Positions 15,339 to 23,161 of a DNA stretch of 64,000 nt are shown one piece after another. The position numbers and the translations under genes were made by a program. Source of the stretch: CAG-217 sp963605415 (GTDB lineage: Bacteria > Bacillota > Clostridia > Oscillospirales > Acutalibacteraceae); assembly GCA_963605415.1 (NCBI GenBank), contig CAVCUL010000005.1:62001-126000 (forward strand), written 5' to 3'. Under the pieces are notes generated by a model. That model had not been told where the DNA came from, did not search any database, and was given only the letters and a program-made list of their open reading frames with translations. Each line of letters opens with the position of its first letter. The stretch's first letter is position 1.

Positions 15339-17861
15339 TTGGAACAATATAATGTAACGGGTATGAGCTGCGCCGCGTGCAGCGCCCGGGTGGAAAAGGC
15401 GGTGAACGCCGTGCCCGGGGTGGAAAGCTGCTCGGTGAGCCTGCTGACCAACTCCATGGGCGTCACCGGCACAGCTGCCCCGGCGCAGATCATCGCCGCT
15501 GTGGAGAAAGCGGGCTACGGCGCCAACTTAAAACAAAAGGGCAATGCTGCCCCGCAGCCGACGGCAGACCCGCTGAAAGATACGGAAACGCCCAAGCTGC
15601 TGCGCCGACTGGTCAGCTCCGTGGTGTTTTTGCTGATCTTAATGTACTTCTCCATGGGCCACATGATGTGGGGCTGGCCGCTGCCGTCGGCCTTAGAGGG
15701 CAACCACATTGCCATGGGGCTGATCCAAATGCTGCTGACTATTGTTATTATGATCATCAACGGCCGCTTTTTTGTCAGCGGATTTAAGAGCCTTTGGCAC
15801 CGGGCACCCAATATGGACACTCTGGTGGCGCTGGGCGCGGCTGCGGCCTTTGGGTACAGCACCTACGCACTGTTTGCCATGACCGGCGCTCAGGTGGCGG
15901 GCAATGCGGACGGCGTTATGCACTATATGCACGAGTTTTACTTTGAGTCCGCCGCCATGATCTTAACGCTGATCACCGTGGGCAAAACCTTGGAGGCCCG
16001 CTCCAAGGGCAAGACCACAGACGCGCTAAAGAGTCTGATGCAGCTGGCGCCCAAGACGGCGGTACTGCTGGAGAACGGACGGGAGCGCACGGTGCCCATT
16101 GCGCAGGTAATGACCGGCATGGAGTTTGCCGTGCGGCCGGGGGAGCATGTGCCGGTGGACGGCGTGATCCTGGAGGGCAGCAGCGCGCTGGACGAGAGCG
16201 CCCTCACCGGCGAGAGTGTGCCGGTGGACAAGACGGTGGGCGACCCGGTGTCTGCCGCCACGGTGAACACCTCCGGCTATCTGCGGTGCCGCGCCACACG
16301 AGTGGGGGAGGACACCACCCTGTCCCAAATCATTCAAATGGTCAGCGACGCTGCCGCTACCAAGGCACCTATCGCAAAAATTGCCGATCGGGTGTCCGGC
16401 GTGTTTGTGCCGGTGGTAATGGCAATCGCCCTGGTGACCACCGTAGTCTGGCTGCTTACCGGCCAGAGTTTTGGCTATGCGCTGGCTCGGGGCATCTCCG
16501 TGCTGGTGATCAGCTGCCCATGTGCTTTAGGCTTGGCAACGCCGGTAGCCATTATGGTGGGCAACGGCCTGGGCGCCAAGAACGGCATTCTCTTTAAGAC
16601 TGCCGTGTCCTTGGAGGAGACCGGCAAGGCCCAGATCGTGGTGCTGGACAAAACCGGCACCATCACCGAGGGCGCGCCTAAGGTAACAGACCTGGTGCCT
16701 GTCCCCGGGGTGGAAGAAAGTCGCCTGGCGGCGCTGGCCTGCGCACTGGAGCAAAAGAGCGAGCACCCGCTGGCCAAAGCGGTGACCGCATACGGCGCAG
16801 AAAAGCAAATCACCCCGGAGCCGGTCACGGATTTTGCGGCCCTGCCGGGTAACGGGCTGCAAGCTACATTGAATGGCAAGCAGCTGCTGGGCGGCAGTCT
16901 CAGCTATATGCGCAGCCGGGTGCCGGTGCCGGACAGGATGGAACAGCAAGCGGCGGCGCTGGCAGAGCAGGGCAAAACGCCCCTGTTCTTTGCCTATGAC
17001 GCGGCGCTGCTGGGTATGATCGCCGTGGCCGATGTGATCAAGCCGGACAGCCCGGAGGCCATTGCGGCGCTGCAAAAGATGGGTATTCGCGTGGTGATGC
17101 TCACCGGCGACAATCCCCGCACCGCTGCGGCCATCGGTCGGCAGGCGGGGGTAGACCGGGTGATCGCCGGGGTGCTGCCCCAGGGCAAGGAACAGGTGGT
17201 GCGCGACCTGATGGCGCAGGGCAAGGTCATTATGGTGGGCGACGGTATCAACGACGCGCCGGCCCTGACCCGTGCGGATATCGGTATGGCTATCGGTGCC
17301 GGTACGGATGTGGCCATTGACGCGGCGGATGTGGTGCTGATGCACAGCCGTCTCAGCGATGTGACCGCGGCCATTCGCCTGAGCCGCGCCACGCTGACCA
17401 ATATTCATGAGAACCTATTTTGGGCGTTCTTCTACAATGTGATCGGCATTCCGCTGGCGGCAGGGGTGTGGATCCCCATTTTCGGCTGGACCCTGAACCC
17501 CATGTTCGGCGCGGCGGCTATGAGCCTGTCCAGCTTCTGCGTGGTGACCAACGCCCTGCGGCTGAACCTCTTTAAGCTGCATTCCCCCAAGCGGGATAAA
17601 AAAATCAAACATCCGGTGGTGCTGGCGGCACTGCCGGCGGAAAAGGAGAATTTCGGTATGACAAAAGTAATGAAAGTGGAAGGTATGATGTGCCCGCATT
17701 GTGAAATGACGGTAAAGAAAGCGCTGGAGGCGCTGCCCCAGGTGGATAGCGCCGTTGCCAGCCACACAGACGGCACCGCCACGGTGACCTTAAACGATGA
17801 TGTGGACGACGCTGTGCTGAAAAAGGCCATTGAGGACCAAGGCTATACCGTAAAGGACTAA
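15339..17861 (+). CDS. copA: Copper-exporting P1B ATPase with N- and C-terminal HMA domains
   Basis: 840-residue Cu(I)-exporting ATPase. Domains in order: N-terminal heavy-metal domain (GMSCAACSARV), membrane helices, actuator domain with TGES, the transmembrane metal site C393-P394-C395 in ISCPCALG, phosphorylation Asp437 in DKTGT, the nucleotide-domain SEHPLAKAV motif, the hinge GDGINDAPAL, and a final C-terminal heavy-metal domain with GMMCPHCEMT (about 774-840). The start is TTG at 15339 with GGGAGGTGA upstream. The C-terminal domain is a complete CopZ-like chaperone and has its own in-frame ATG with a strong binding site (see separate entry). It is co-transcribed with csoR. Confidence 0.95.
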   Translation: MEQYNVTGMSCAACSARVEKAVNAVPGVESCSVSLLTNSMGVTGTAAPAQIIAAVEKAGYGANLKQKGNAAPQPTADPLKDTETPKLLRRLVSSVVFLLILMYFSMGHMMWGWPLPSALEGNHIAMGLIQMLLTIVIMIINGRFFVSGFKSLWHRAPNMDTLVALGAAAAFGYSTYALFAMTGAQVAGNADGVMHYMHEFYFESAAMILTLITVGKTLEARSKGKTTDALKSLMQLAPKTAVLLENGRERTVPIAQVMTGMEFAVRPGEHVPVDGVILEGSSALDESALTGESVPVDKTVGDPVSAATVNTSGYLRCRATRVGEDTTLSQIIQMVSDAAATKAPIAKIADRVSGVFVPVVMAIALVTTVVWLLTGQSFGYALARGISVLVISCPCALGLATPVAIMVGNGLGAKNGILFKTAVSLEETGKAQIVVLDKTGTITEGAPKVTDLVPVPGVEESRLAALACALEQKSEHPLAKAVTAYGAEKQITPEPVTDFAALPGNGLQATLNGKQLLGGSLSYMRSRVPVPDRMEQQAAALAEQGKTPLFFAYDAALLGMIAVADVIKPDSPEAIAALQKMGIRVVMLTGDNPRTAAAIGRQAGVDRVIAGVLPQGKEQVVRDLMAQGKVIMVGDGINDAPALTRADIGMAIGAGTDVAIDAADVVLMHSRLSDVTAAIRLSRATLTNIHENLFWAFFYNVIGIPLAAGVWIPIFGWTLNPMFGAAAMSLSSFCVVTNALRLNLFKLHSPKRDKKIKHPVVLAALPAEKENFGMTKVMKVEGMMCPHCEMTVKKALEALPQVDSAVASHTDGTATVTLNDDVDDAVLKKAIEDQGYTVKD
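17643..17660 (+). promoter_or_regulatory. Internal ribosome binding site and ATG for a CopZ-like product
   Basis: AAGGAG (17643-17648), 9-nt spacer, in-frame ATG (17658-17660) within copA. Initiation here would give a 67-residue soluble copper chaperone with one GMMCPHC site, the size of free CopZ. The site is only a prediction. Confidence 0.5.
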
Positions 17862-17875
17862 GACGGAAAAAGAAC

Positions 17876-17914
17876 GGCTCCCCGGCGACTATGTGCGTGC
17901 CGGGGAGCCTTTTT
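17876..17914 (+). terminator. Terminator after copA
   Basis: Arms GGCTCCCCGGC and GCCGGGGAGCC form a perfect 11-bp GC-rich stem, followed by five Ts. Confidence 0.9.
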
Positions 17915-17959
17915 CTGTGTTCTTCCACCGGGGGTGGAGTGATTTCCACGCACCGTGCC

Positions 17960-17989
17960 TTGCCAAATGGGCGCTCTGTTGCCTATACT
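17960..17989 (+). promoter_or_regulatory. Promoter of lipoprotein gene
   Basis: TTGCCA (17960-17965), 18-bp spacer, TATACT (17984-17989), 31 bp before the ATG. Confidence 0.6.
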
Positions 17990-18020
17990 GGAGTTGCCCC
18001 CGGGCAGAAAGGATGATCGT

Positions 18021-18953
18021 ATGAAACGGATTTTAGCCCTTTTACTTTGTGTGGTGTCGGCATTGGCACTGTGCGCTTGCAGCAAGGCGGATACTGCTGA
18101 GCCGACAGGCGCTCGGTTTGACAAGCCGCTGCAGCAGCAGACGGAGAACCAACTCCAGCCCCAAAGCAATATTTACCTGACGGCGGATACATTCTATTAT
18201 GCCACGGAGGATACTGATGCGCACAACACCTTTGGCACGCCCCAAAAACTGATGGCCTATGACCTGCTGACCGGCAAGACCCGCACGGTACTGGACGGGG
18301 TGGGCGATATTGCGCAGCTGTGCCGCATAGGCAACACCCTGTATTTTACCTGCTATGCTTATACGGACGCGGACAAAACCCTGTGGGGCTTTTGCCTGTA
18401 TGCCTATGATATAGATGGGGACCGGACAGCGTGCATTTACGCCACCCCCAATACCAGCGATGGGGTAGAGCTGGCCCCTTGCGGAGAAACGCTGTTTTAC
18501 CTGTGCAACACCCGGGATCGGGACGGTATGAGTGCAGACGAAAGCGGTAAAGGTGAGCTGCACGCCCGCACAGCCACAGGGGACAAGGTACTGCAAACCG
18601 GGTTGGAAACAGAGTGGTGCTACTTTTATGAATGGACGGACAGCGCAGCGTATCTGCTGACCAACGACGGTGGCACAGAACAGTGCTATCATCTGGACTA
18701 CAAGGGCAAAATGACCCCCACCAACCACCGGCCAAAGACAGAGCCACAGGAAGAAAATGCCGAACCCTCGAAAAAACCGGTGACTGTGGCTGATTATCAA
18801 AATTATTCCATAGAGATCACCTGTACCGTACCCAAAAAGCCGGGAGACAGCGACTGCGGCTATCGCTATATTGCCCGGTACATTCTTAAGGAAAAAGCCA
18901 CCGGCAAGTCCTACGCCCTGTGCAGCGGCAGCTACTGGTATTACTACATCTAA
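18021..18953 (+). CDS. Predicted surface lipoprotein of unknown function
   Basis: 310-residue exported protein with a lipoprotein signal: MKRI, a hydrophobic core, and the lipobox-like LCAC at about residues 17-20, so the mature protein would be lipid-anchored. The body contains repeated short beta patterns of the kind YDLLTGKTRTVL, ... IAQLCRIGNTLYFTCYA, ... LYAYDIDGD, resembling beta-propeller blades of DUF5050-like proteins. No catalytic motif was seen. The start is the ATG at 18021, with AAAGGATG upstream; the frame extending to 17955 is not used because it would bury the signal peptide. It is monocistronic between a terminator and the next promoter. Confidence 0.75.
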   Translation: MKRILALLLCVVSALALCACSKADTAEPTGARFDKPLQQQTENQLQPQSNIYLTADTFYYATEDTDAHNTFGTPQKLMAYDLLTGKTRTVLDGVGDIAQLCRIGNTLYFTCYAYTDADKTLWGFCLYAYDIDGDRTACIYATPNTSDGVELAPCGETLFYLCNTRDRDGMSADESGKGELHARTATGDKVLQTGLETEWCYFYEWTDSAAYLLTNDGGTEQCYHLDYKGKMTPTNHRPKTEPQEENAEPSKKPVTVADYQNYSIEITCTVPKKPGDSDCGYRYIARYILKEKATGKSYALCSGSYWYYYI

Positions 18954-18978
18954 AACAACGGTTGCCCCCTTTTGCCGC

Positions 18979-19033
18979 ATTTGTGCAAATTTAACAAATA
19001 ATGCTTGCACTCCATTGCTAAAACTGGTAATAT
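18979..19033 (+). promoter_or_regulatory. Promoter of first GPH symporter, with upstream dyad
   Basis: TTGCAC (19005-19010), 17-bp spacer, TAATAT (19028-19033). Upstream are the dyad ATTTGTGCAAAT (18979-18990) and the string ACAAATAAT (18994-19002). The same string and spacing recur before the second symporter, suggesting shared control. Confidence 0.65.
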
Positions 19034-19055
19034 AGAGAGGTAAAGGGGGATTTTT

Positions 19056-20561
19056 ATGTCCAGTCAAGTGCGTACATATACGGCTAAGGAACGGAATATG
19101 TACCTGGTGGGTATGATGGGTCAGAATATGATCTACAACATCATCGGTACCGGGCTGTATTTCTACTTCCAGTCGGTGATCTTTATTCCGGCAATGGCCA
19201 TCAGTATCTTTATGGCTGTGGCCCGGGTATGGGACGCCATTAACGACCCGATGATGGGCACCTTTGTGGACCGTACCAACAGTAAATGGGGCAAATGCCG
19301 ACCGTATCTGCTGTTTTCGCCGGGTATTATTTTGGTAATTACCGTACTGACTTTTTGCAACGGAATGTACAGTTCTGCCAATTCGCCGGGCAAGAACGCC
19401 CTGATTGTGGGCTGGGCTGCCGTGTCTTATATCCTGTGGGGTATGTGTTACACGGTAGGGGATATTCCTCTGTGGGGCGTCACCTCCCGCATGACCGAGG
19501 TGGAGAAGGACCGGGCGTCCATTCTCTCCCTTGCCCGTATTGCAGCGGGCCTGGGCGGCGGCGTGGTGCTGCTGACCATCAATCCGCTGTCTCAGGCACT
19601 GGGGCAGAAGCTGGAGAGCACAGCCGGATCTACAGCCAAGGGACAGCAAATGGGCTTTATTATTGTGGCAATTATTCTTTCCGTGATCGGCTGCGGTATG
19701 TTCCAAATGACCGGCATTTTTGTACGGGAGCGGGTGCCGTCTTCGGAGCAAAAGTTCGGCTTTAAGGATAATTTCAAGATCATGTGGGGCAACAAACCTT
19801 TCCGCAATCAGCTGATCAGCGGCGTGTTGCGCTCGCCCATTCAGATCTTGCTGTCCGTTGCCATGACCCTGATGTCTTATTACTATGGCAACTACTTTGG
19901 CGATTATATGCTCTATATGATCATTTTCGGCGGCGCCATCTTTGGCGGCCAGTTTATCGCCATGGCGCTGGTGCCCAAGCTGACAGAGAAGCACGACAAA
20001 ACCCGTATGCTTATCGGCTCCACCATTATGGGTGCCATTCCCTTTGCTCTGATCTATCCGGTGTACCTGCTGGCACCCCGGGATCTGGATAAGCCCCTGT
20101 GGGTGGCGATCCTGTTTGTGGTCTTTGCCCTGGCAGGCGGCGGTATGGGCGCTTTGAATGTGCTCCAGTCTGTGATGATCGCCGACGCGGTGGATTACGA
20201 GGAGTACCACAAGGGCTATCGCCCGGACGGTGTGTTCTTCTCCGGCCAGTCCTTTATTACCAAGTTGTCCGCCGGGATCAGTTCCATTATTCAGGGGGTC
20301 GGCTACTCCATCGTGGGCTTTAGCGGCGACAATGTAAGCGCCTGCAACGAGGCCCTGCGTGCCGGTGCGTCCTTTAAGGATCAGTTCCCCCAGTATGCGG
20401 GTATGATGTTTTTCCTGTGTTCTATTCCGCCGGCCATCGGCTTGTTTTTGTCCATCATTCCGCTGCGCCACTACGGTATGACGGACGAGGAGCACCGCAA
20501 TATTTTAGAGGCGCTGGTCCAGCGGCGTAACGCCCAGGCAGAAGAAACCGCAGACAACTGA
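19056..20561 (+). CDS. GPH family sugar:cation symporter
   Basis: 501-residue membrane transporter of the glycoside-pentoside-hexuronide:cation symporter family (MFS_2), with about 12 helices. Family marks: the N-terminal substrate/cation region DAINDPMMGTFVDRT, followed by SKWGKCRPYLL, and GVFFSGQSFITKLSAG in the C-terminal half. It would import a sugar or glycoside with Na+ or H+. It is closely related to the symporter at 21305 (nearly the same N terminus, signature loops and promoter). No glycosidase is adjacent, so the substrate cannot be assigned. Confidence 0.9.
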   Translation: MSSQVRTYTAKERNMYLVGMMGQNMIYNIIGTGLYFYFQSVIFIPAMAISIFMAVARVWDAINDPMMGTFVDRTNSKWGKCRPYLLFSPGIILVITVLTFCNGMYSSANSPGKNALIVGWAAVSYILWGMCYTVGDIPLWGVTSRMTEVEKDRASILSLARIAAGLGGGVVLLTINPLSQALGQKLESTAGSTAKGQQMGFIIVAIILSVIGCGMFQMTGIFVRERVPSSEQKFGFKDNFKIMWGNKPFRNQLISGVLRSPIQILLSVAMTLMSYYYGNYFGDYMLYMIIFGGAIFGGQFIAMALVPKLTEKHDKTRMLIGSTIMGAIPFALIYPVYLLAPRDLDKPLWVAILFVVFALAGGGMGALNVLQSVMIADAVDYEEYHKGYRPDGVFFSGQSFITKLSAGISSIIQGVGYSIVGFSGDNVSACNEALRAGASFKDQFPQYAGMMFFLCSIPPAIGLFLSIIPLRHYGMTDEEHRNILEALVQRRNAQAEETADN

Positions 20562-20571
20562 TAAAATCAAT

Positions 20572-20604
20572 AAAGCCTGAGGGCTGCGCGGCTCTCAGGC
20601 TTTT
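20572..20604 (+). terminator. Terminator after first GPH symporter
   Basis: Arms AAAGCCTGAG and CTCAGGCTTT, perfect 10-bp stem, followed by Ts. The next gene starts 19 bp later, so some read-through is likely. Confidence 0.8.
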
Positions 20605-20622
20605 GCTATATTCGGAGGTATT

Positions 20623-21180
20623 ATGACCATTCGACCCTATTGCCCGGCGGATCAGGAACGATTGCGCCAGATTTGCCGAGAGACGGCGGCAAGGCCGTTT
20701 CAAAGAAGTGCACGCACCTTAGAGGCGGTGACGCTGATTTATAACGACTATTTTACTACCTATGAGCCGGCGCATATTTTTGTGCTGGCAGACGAAAATG
20801 ACCGGGCGGTGGGGTATATTCTCTGCGCTACGGACTACCGGGGCTTTGTGCGCCGCTACCGCACCACCTATTTGCGCCGGGTGCTGCGTACGGCGCCGGA
20901 CCAGGCGGCGGGTCTGCTGGGGTATCTGTGGTGCCTGGGCAAAATTAAGGATCGGCCGGTGCATTTTCATTTGGATATTTTGCCGCTCTATCAGCGGCAG
21001 GGGTGGGGTACTCAATTAATGGACACCCTGTGCGACCATCTGCGGACACTGGGGGTAGACTACCTCTCCTGCTGTGGGGTCAGTCGCGACGCTGTCGGGT
21101 ACAAAATGTACCGAAAATACGGTTTTGCGGAGTGCTATGCTCACAGGCATAATATCGTATCGTTATCTCTGCGATTGTAA
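20623..21180 (+). CDS. GNAT family N-acetyltransferase
   Basis: 185-residue acetyltransferase. The acetyl-CoA binding motif A is visible as RQGWGTQLMDTL (pattern Q/R-x-x-G-x-G/A) at about residues 126-137, preceded by the strand VHFHLDILPLYQ; the tail VGYKMYRKYGF is typical motif B. The sequence resembles the acetyltransferase-like proteins related to O-GlcNAcase C-terminal domains. CGGAGG lies just upstream of the ATG. It sits between the two related symporters. The acceptor is unknown. Confidence 0.85.
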   Translation: MTIRPYCPADQERLRQICRETAARPFQRSARTLEAVTLIYNDYFTTYEPAHIFVLADENDRAVGYILCATDYRGFVRRYRTTYLRRVLRTAPDQAAGLLGYLWCLGKIKDRPVHFHLDILPLYQRQGWGTQLMDTLCDHLRTLGVDYLSCCGVSRDAVGYKMYRKYGFAECYAHRHNIVSLSLRL

Positions 21181-21229
21181 CCAAACCGGTAATTAGACAA
21201 ATGCCTAACATTTTGGTGCGCACTGTCGA

Positions 21230-21275
21230 TTTTGCACAAATAATCCTTGCTATTTGCTGTATATACTGGTAAAAT
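21230..21275 (+). promoter_or_regulatory. Promoter of second GPH symporter
   Basis: TTGCTA (21247-21252), 17-bp spacer, TAAAAT (21270-21275). The upstream element TTTTGCACAAAT (21230-21241) and the string ACAAATAAT (21236-21244) match the promoter of the first symporter, with identical 34-bp spacing to the -10. Confidence 0.65.
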
Positions 21276-21304
21276 AGAAGAAAAAATATAGGGGGACTCA
21301 ATAA

Positions 21305-22870
21305 GTGTCAAACCAAACCAGGACCTATACCAAAAAAGAGCGTAACCTTTACCTCACCGGTATGCTGGGTCAAAACCTGATCTACAATATTGTAGCTACA
21401 GGTCTGTATTTCTATTTCCAAAATGTAATTTGCCTGCCGGCGATGGCCTTGGGCTGGATCTTTGCGCTGGCTCGTGTGTGGGACGCTATCAATGACCCAA
21501 TGATGGGCACCATTGTGGACCGCACCCGAACCAAGTGGGGCAAGTGCCGCCCGTATCTGATCATCTTCCCCGCCATCATTGGCTTGGTCACCATTCTGGC
21601 CTTTCTGAACGGCAACTATGCCACTGCCACTTCAAACACCCAAAAGGTGCTGATTGTAGCCTGGGCAGCTGTGTCCTATGTGGCGTGGGGTATGTGCTTT
21701 ACCGTGTGCGATATTCCGCTGTGGGGCATTACCTCTCTGATGACTGAGGACGAGAACGACCGCAGCCAGCTGCTGGGTCTGGCCCGCATCGTTGCCGGTA
21801 TCGGCGGTGTTGGCGTCTTGGTGGTGCAGATTGCCCAGGTGGTTGCCAATATTTTTGTAAACAAGGGCTATTCCCAGGCCAAGGCCTCTCAGTACGGCTT
21901 TATCCTGACTGTAGTGGTAATGACCGTGATCGCCTCTATCCTCTTTGAGTTCGCCGGTATCGGCACCAGAGAGCGGGTGGAGCAGGCTGAGAAGAAATAT
22001 ACTTTTACCGAGAACTTCAAGATCATGTACAAGAACAAGCCGTTCCGTCAGATTTTGATTTCCGGTATTCTCAGAAGTCCCATTCAGCTGCTGATGCTGA
22101 TCGCGATGACGCTGATCACTTATTACTACGCCAACGGCGACTTTATGAATGTGCTGTTGACGGATGCCGACGGCAAGCCGGCTGGTTTGAACTGGAGCAT
22201 TTTGGCGCGTCTGGCTGTGATCGCCGCCGCCGTGTTCCTGGGCCAGTTTATCGCTATGGGTATTACCCCGGCACTGATCCGCAAGCATGAGAAGAAGAGC
22301 ATTTATAACTTCTATTCCATCGCAGGTGCCGTGCCTTTTGCCCTGCTGTATGTGTTCTTTAAAATTGCACACGGCGATGTAAAGACCTCTATGGTATGGG
22401 TGATTCTTACCGGGCTGTGCTTCTTCTTTGCAGGCGCTGCCATGGGCGGTATCAATGTGCTGCAGTCCGTTATGATTGCCGACTGTGTGGACTACGAGGA
22501 GTACCACAACGGTGTGCGTACCGACGGTGTGTTCTTCTCCGGCCAGTCCTTTATCACCAAGTTGTCCGGCGGTATTGCCTCTATCCTGTCCGCTGTGGTG
22601 TACCACTTTGTAGGTTACAGCGACGCCAATATTTTGAAGTTGAATGAAGCCTTGAAGAATGGCTCCGATTTTCTGAGCTATGACGGTGGTTCCGGTGCCG
22701 GTAAGTACGCCGCCACCATGTTCTTCCTGATCTCCATCCCTCCGGCCATCGGTATGGTGCTCTCTGCGCTGCCCACCCTTAAGTATGCAATGTCTGATAA
22801 GGAGCATACCCGCATTCTGGATGAGCTGGTTGCCAAGCGTGCAGCCAAGAAGGATGACACCGCAGAATAA
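21305..22870 (+). CDS. GPH family sugar:cation symporter, paralogue
   Basis: 521-residue symporter, paralogue of the one at 19056, with the same marks (DAINDPMMGTIVDRT, TKWGKCRPYL, GVFFSGQSFITKLSGG) and about 12 helices. The start is GTG at 21305, supported by alignment of its N terminus (MSNQTRTYTKKERNLYLTGM) with the paralogue and by GGGGG upstream. It has an insertion of about 10-15 residues (LTDADGKPAGLNW region) in a central loop compared with the first copy. Its transcript ends at a strong terminator. Substrate unknown. Confidence 0.9.
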   Translation: MSNQTRTYTKKERNLYLTGMLGQNLIYNIVATGLYFYFQNVICLPAMALGWIFALARVWDAINDPMMGTIVDRTRTKWGKCRPYLIIFPAIIGLVTILAFLNGNYATATSNTQKVLIVAWAAVSYVAWGMCFTVCDIPLWGITSLMTEDENDRSQLLGLARIVAGIGGVGVLVVQIAQVVANIFVNKGYSQAKASQYGFILTVVVMTVIASILFEFAGIGTRERVEQAEKKYTFTENFKIMYKNKPFRQILISGILRSPIQLLMLIAMTLITYYYANGDFMNVLLTDADGKPAGLNWSILARLAVIAAAVFLGQFIAMGITPALIRKHEKKSIYNFYSIAGAVPFALLYVFFKIAHGDVKTSMVWVILTGLCFFFAGAAMGGINVLQSVMIADCVDYEEYHNGVRTDGVFFSGQSFITKLSGGIASILSAVVYHFVGYSDANILKLNEALKNGSDFLSYDGGSGAGKYAATMFFLISIPPAIGMVLSALPTLKYAMSDKEHTRILDELVAKRAAKKDDTAE

Positions 22871-22889
22871 GTATTATCTATATAACAAC

Positions 22890-22915
22890 AAAAGCACCGC
22901 TGCGGCGGTGCTTTT
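22890..22915 (+). terminator. Terminator after second GPH symporter
   Basis: Arms AAAAGCACCGC and GCGGTGCTTTT, perfect 11-bp stem with a 4-base loop. Confidence 0.88.
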
Positions 22916-22929
22916 GCTATGTGCTTTAC

Positions 22930-23146
22930 GCCACAAAGGGCGAAATCTGTCTGTAGCCATAAAATACAGCACGGAGGCTTATAGCCGCTTTTTGACTAAA
23001 GATTGTTAATCCCCTTTCGTAAAGGGAAAAGTGCGAATACAGTTGCCTGTGGGCTGCCTTGAACGGATTGCTGTGAACAGCAACGCTATAAGAAGACAAT
23101 ATAAGAACGGACAACAAAAAAGCACTTCCCGTGGGAAGTGCTTTTT
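22930..23146 (+). ncRNA. Candidate structured RNA in intergenic region
   Basis: No open frame is convincing here. Several complementary arms fit one folded RNA: CTTATAGC (22978-22985) with GCTATAAG (23085-23092); CCCTTT (23012-23017) with AAAGGG (23021-23026); and GTTGCCTGT (23042-23050) with ACAGCAAC (23077-23084, one bulge), the last directly adjoining the outer stem. The strand ends at a strong terminator. No standard promoter was found, and I cannot assign an RNA family; 6S-like RNA is one class worth testing. Confidence 0.35.
23115..23146. terminator. Bidirectional terminator
   Basis: Arms AGCACTTCCC and GGGAAGTGCT, perfect 10-bp stem, flanked by six As on the left and five Ts on the right. 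It ends the minus-strand transporter operon and can also end plus-strand transcription from the candidate RNA. Confidence 0.88.
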
Positions 23147-23161
23147 GTGATCTTGATGTCT

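Noticed and set aside
18042..20495. Very long minus-strand open frame (817 codons)
   Set aside because: It runs antisense to the lipoprotein and a clear symporter, crosses their intergenic region with its two promoter boxes, and its translation is rich in His, Gln and Arg without domain motifs. It is a by-product of GC-rich third positions.
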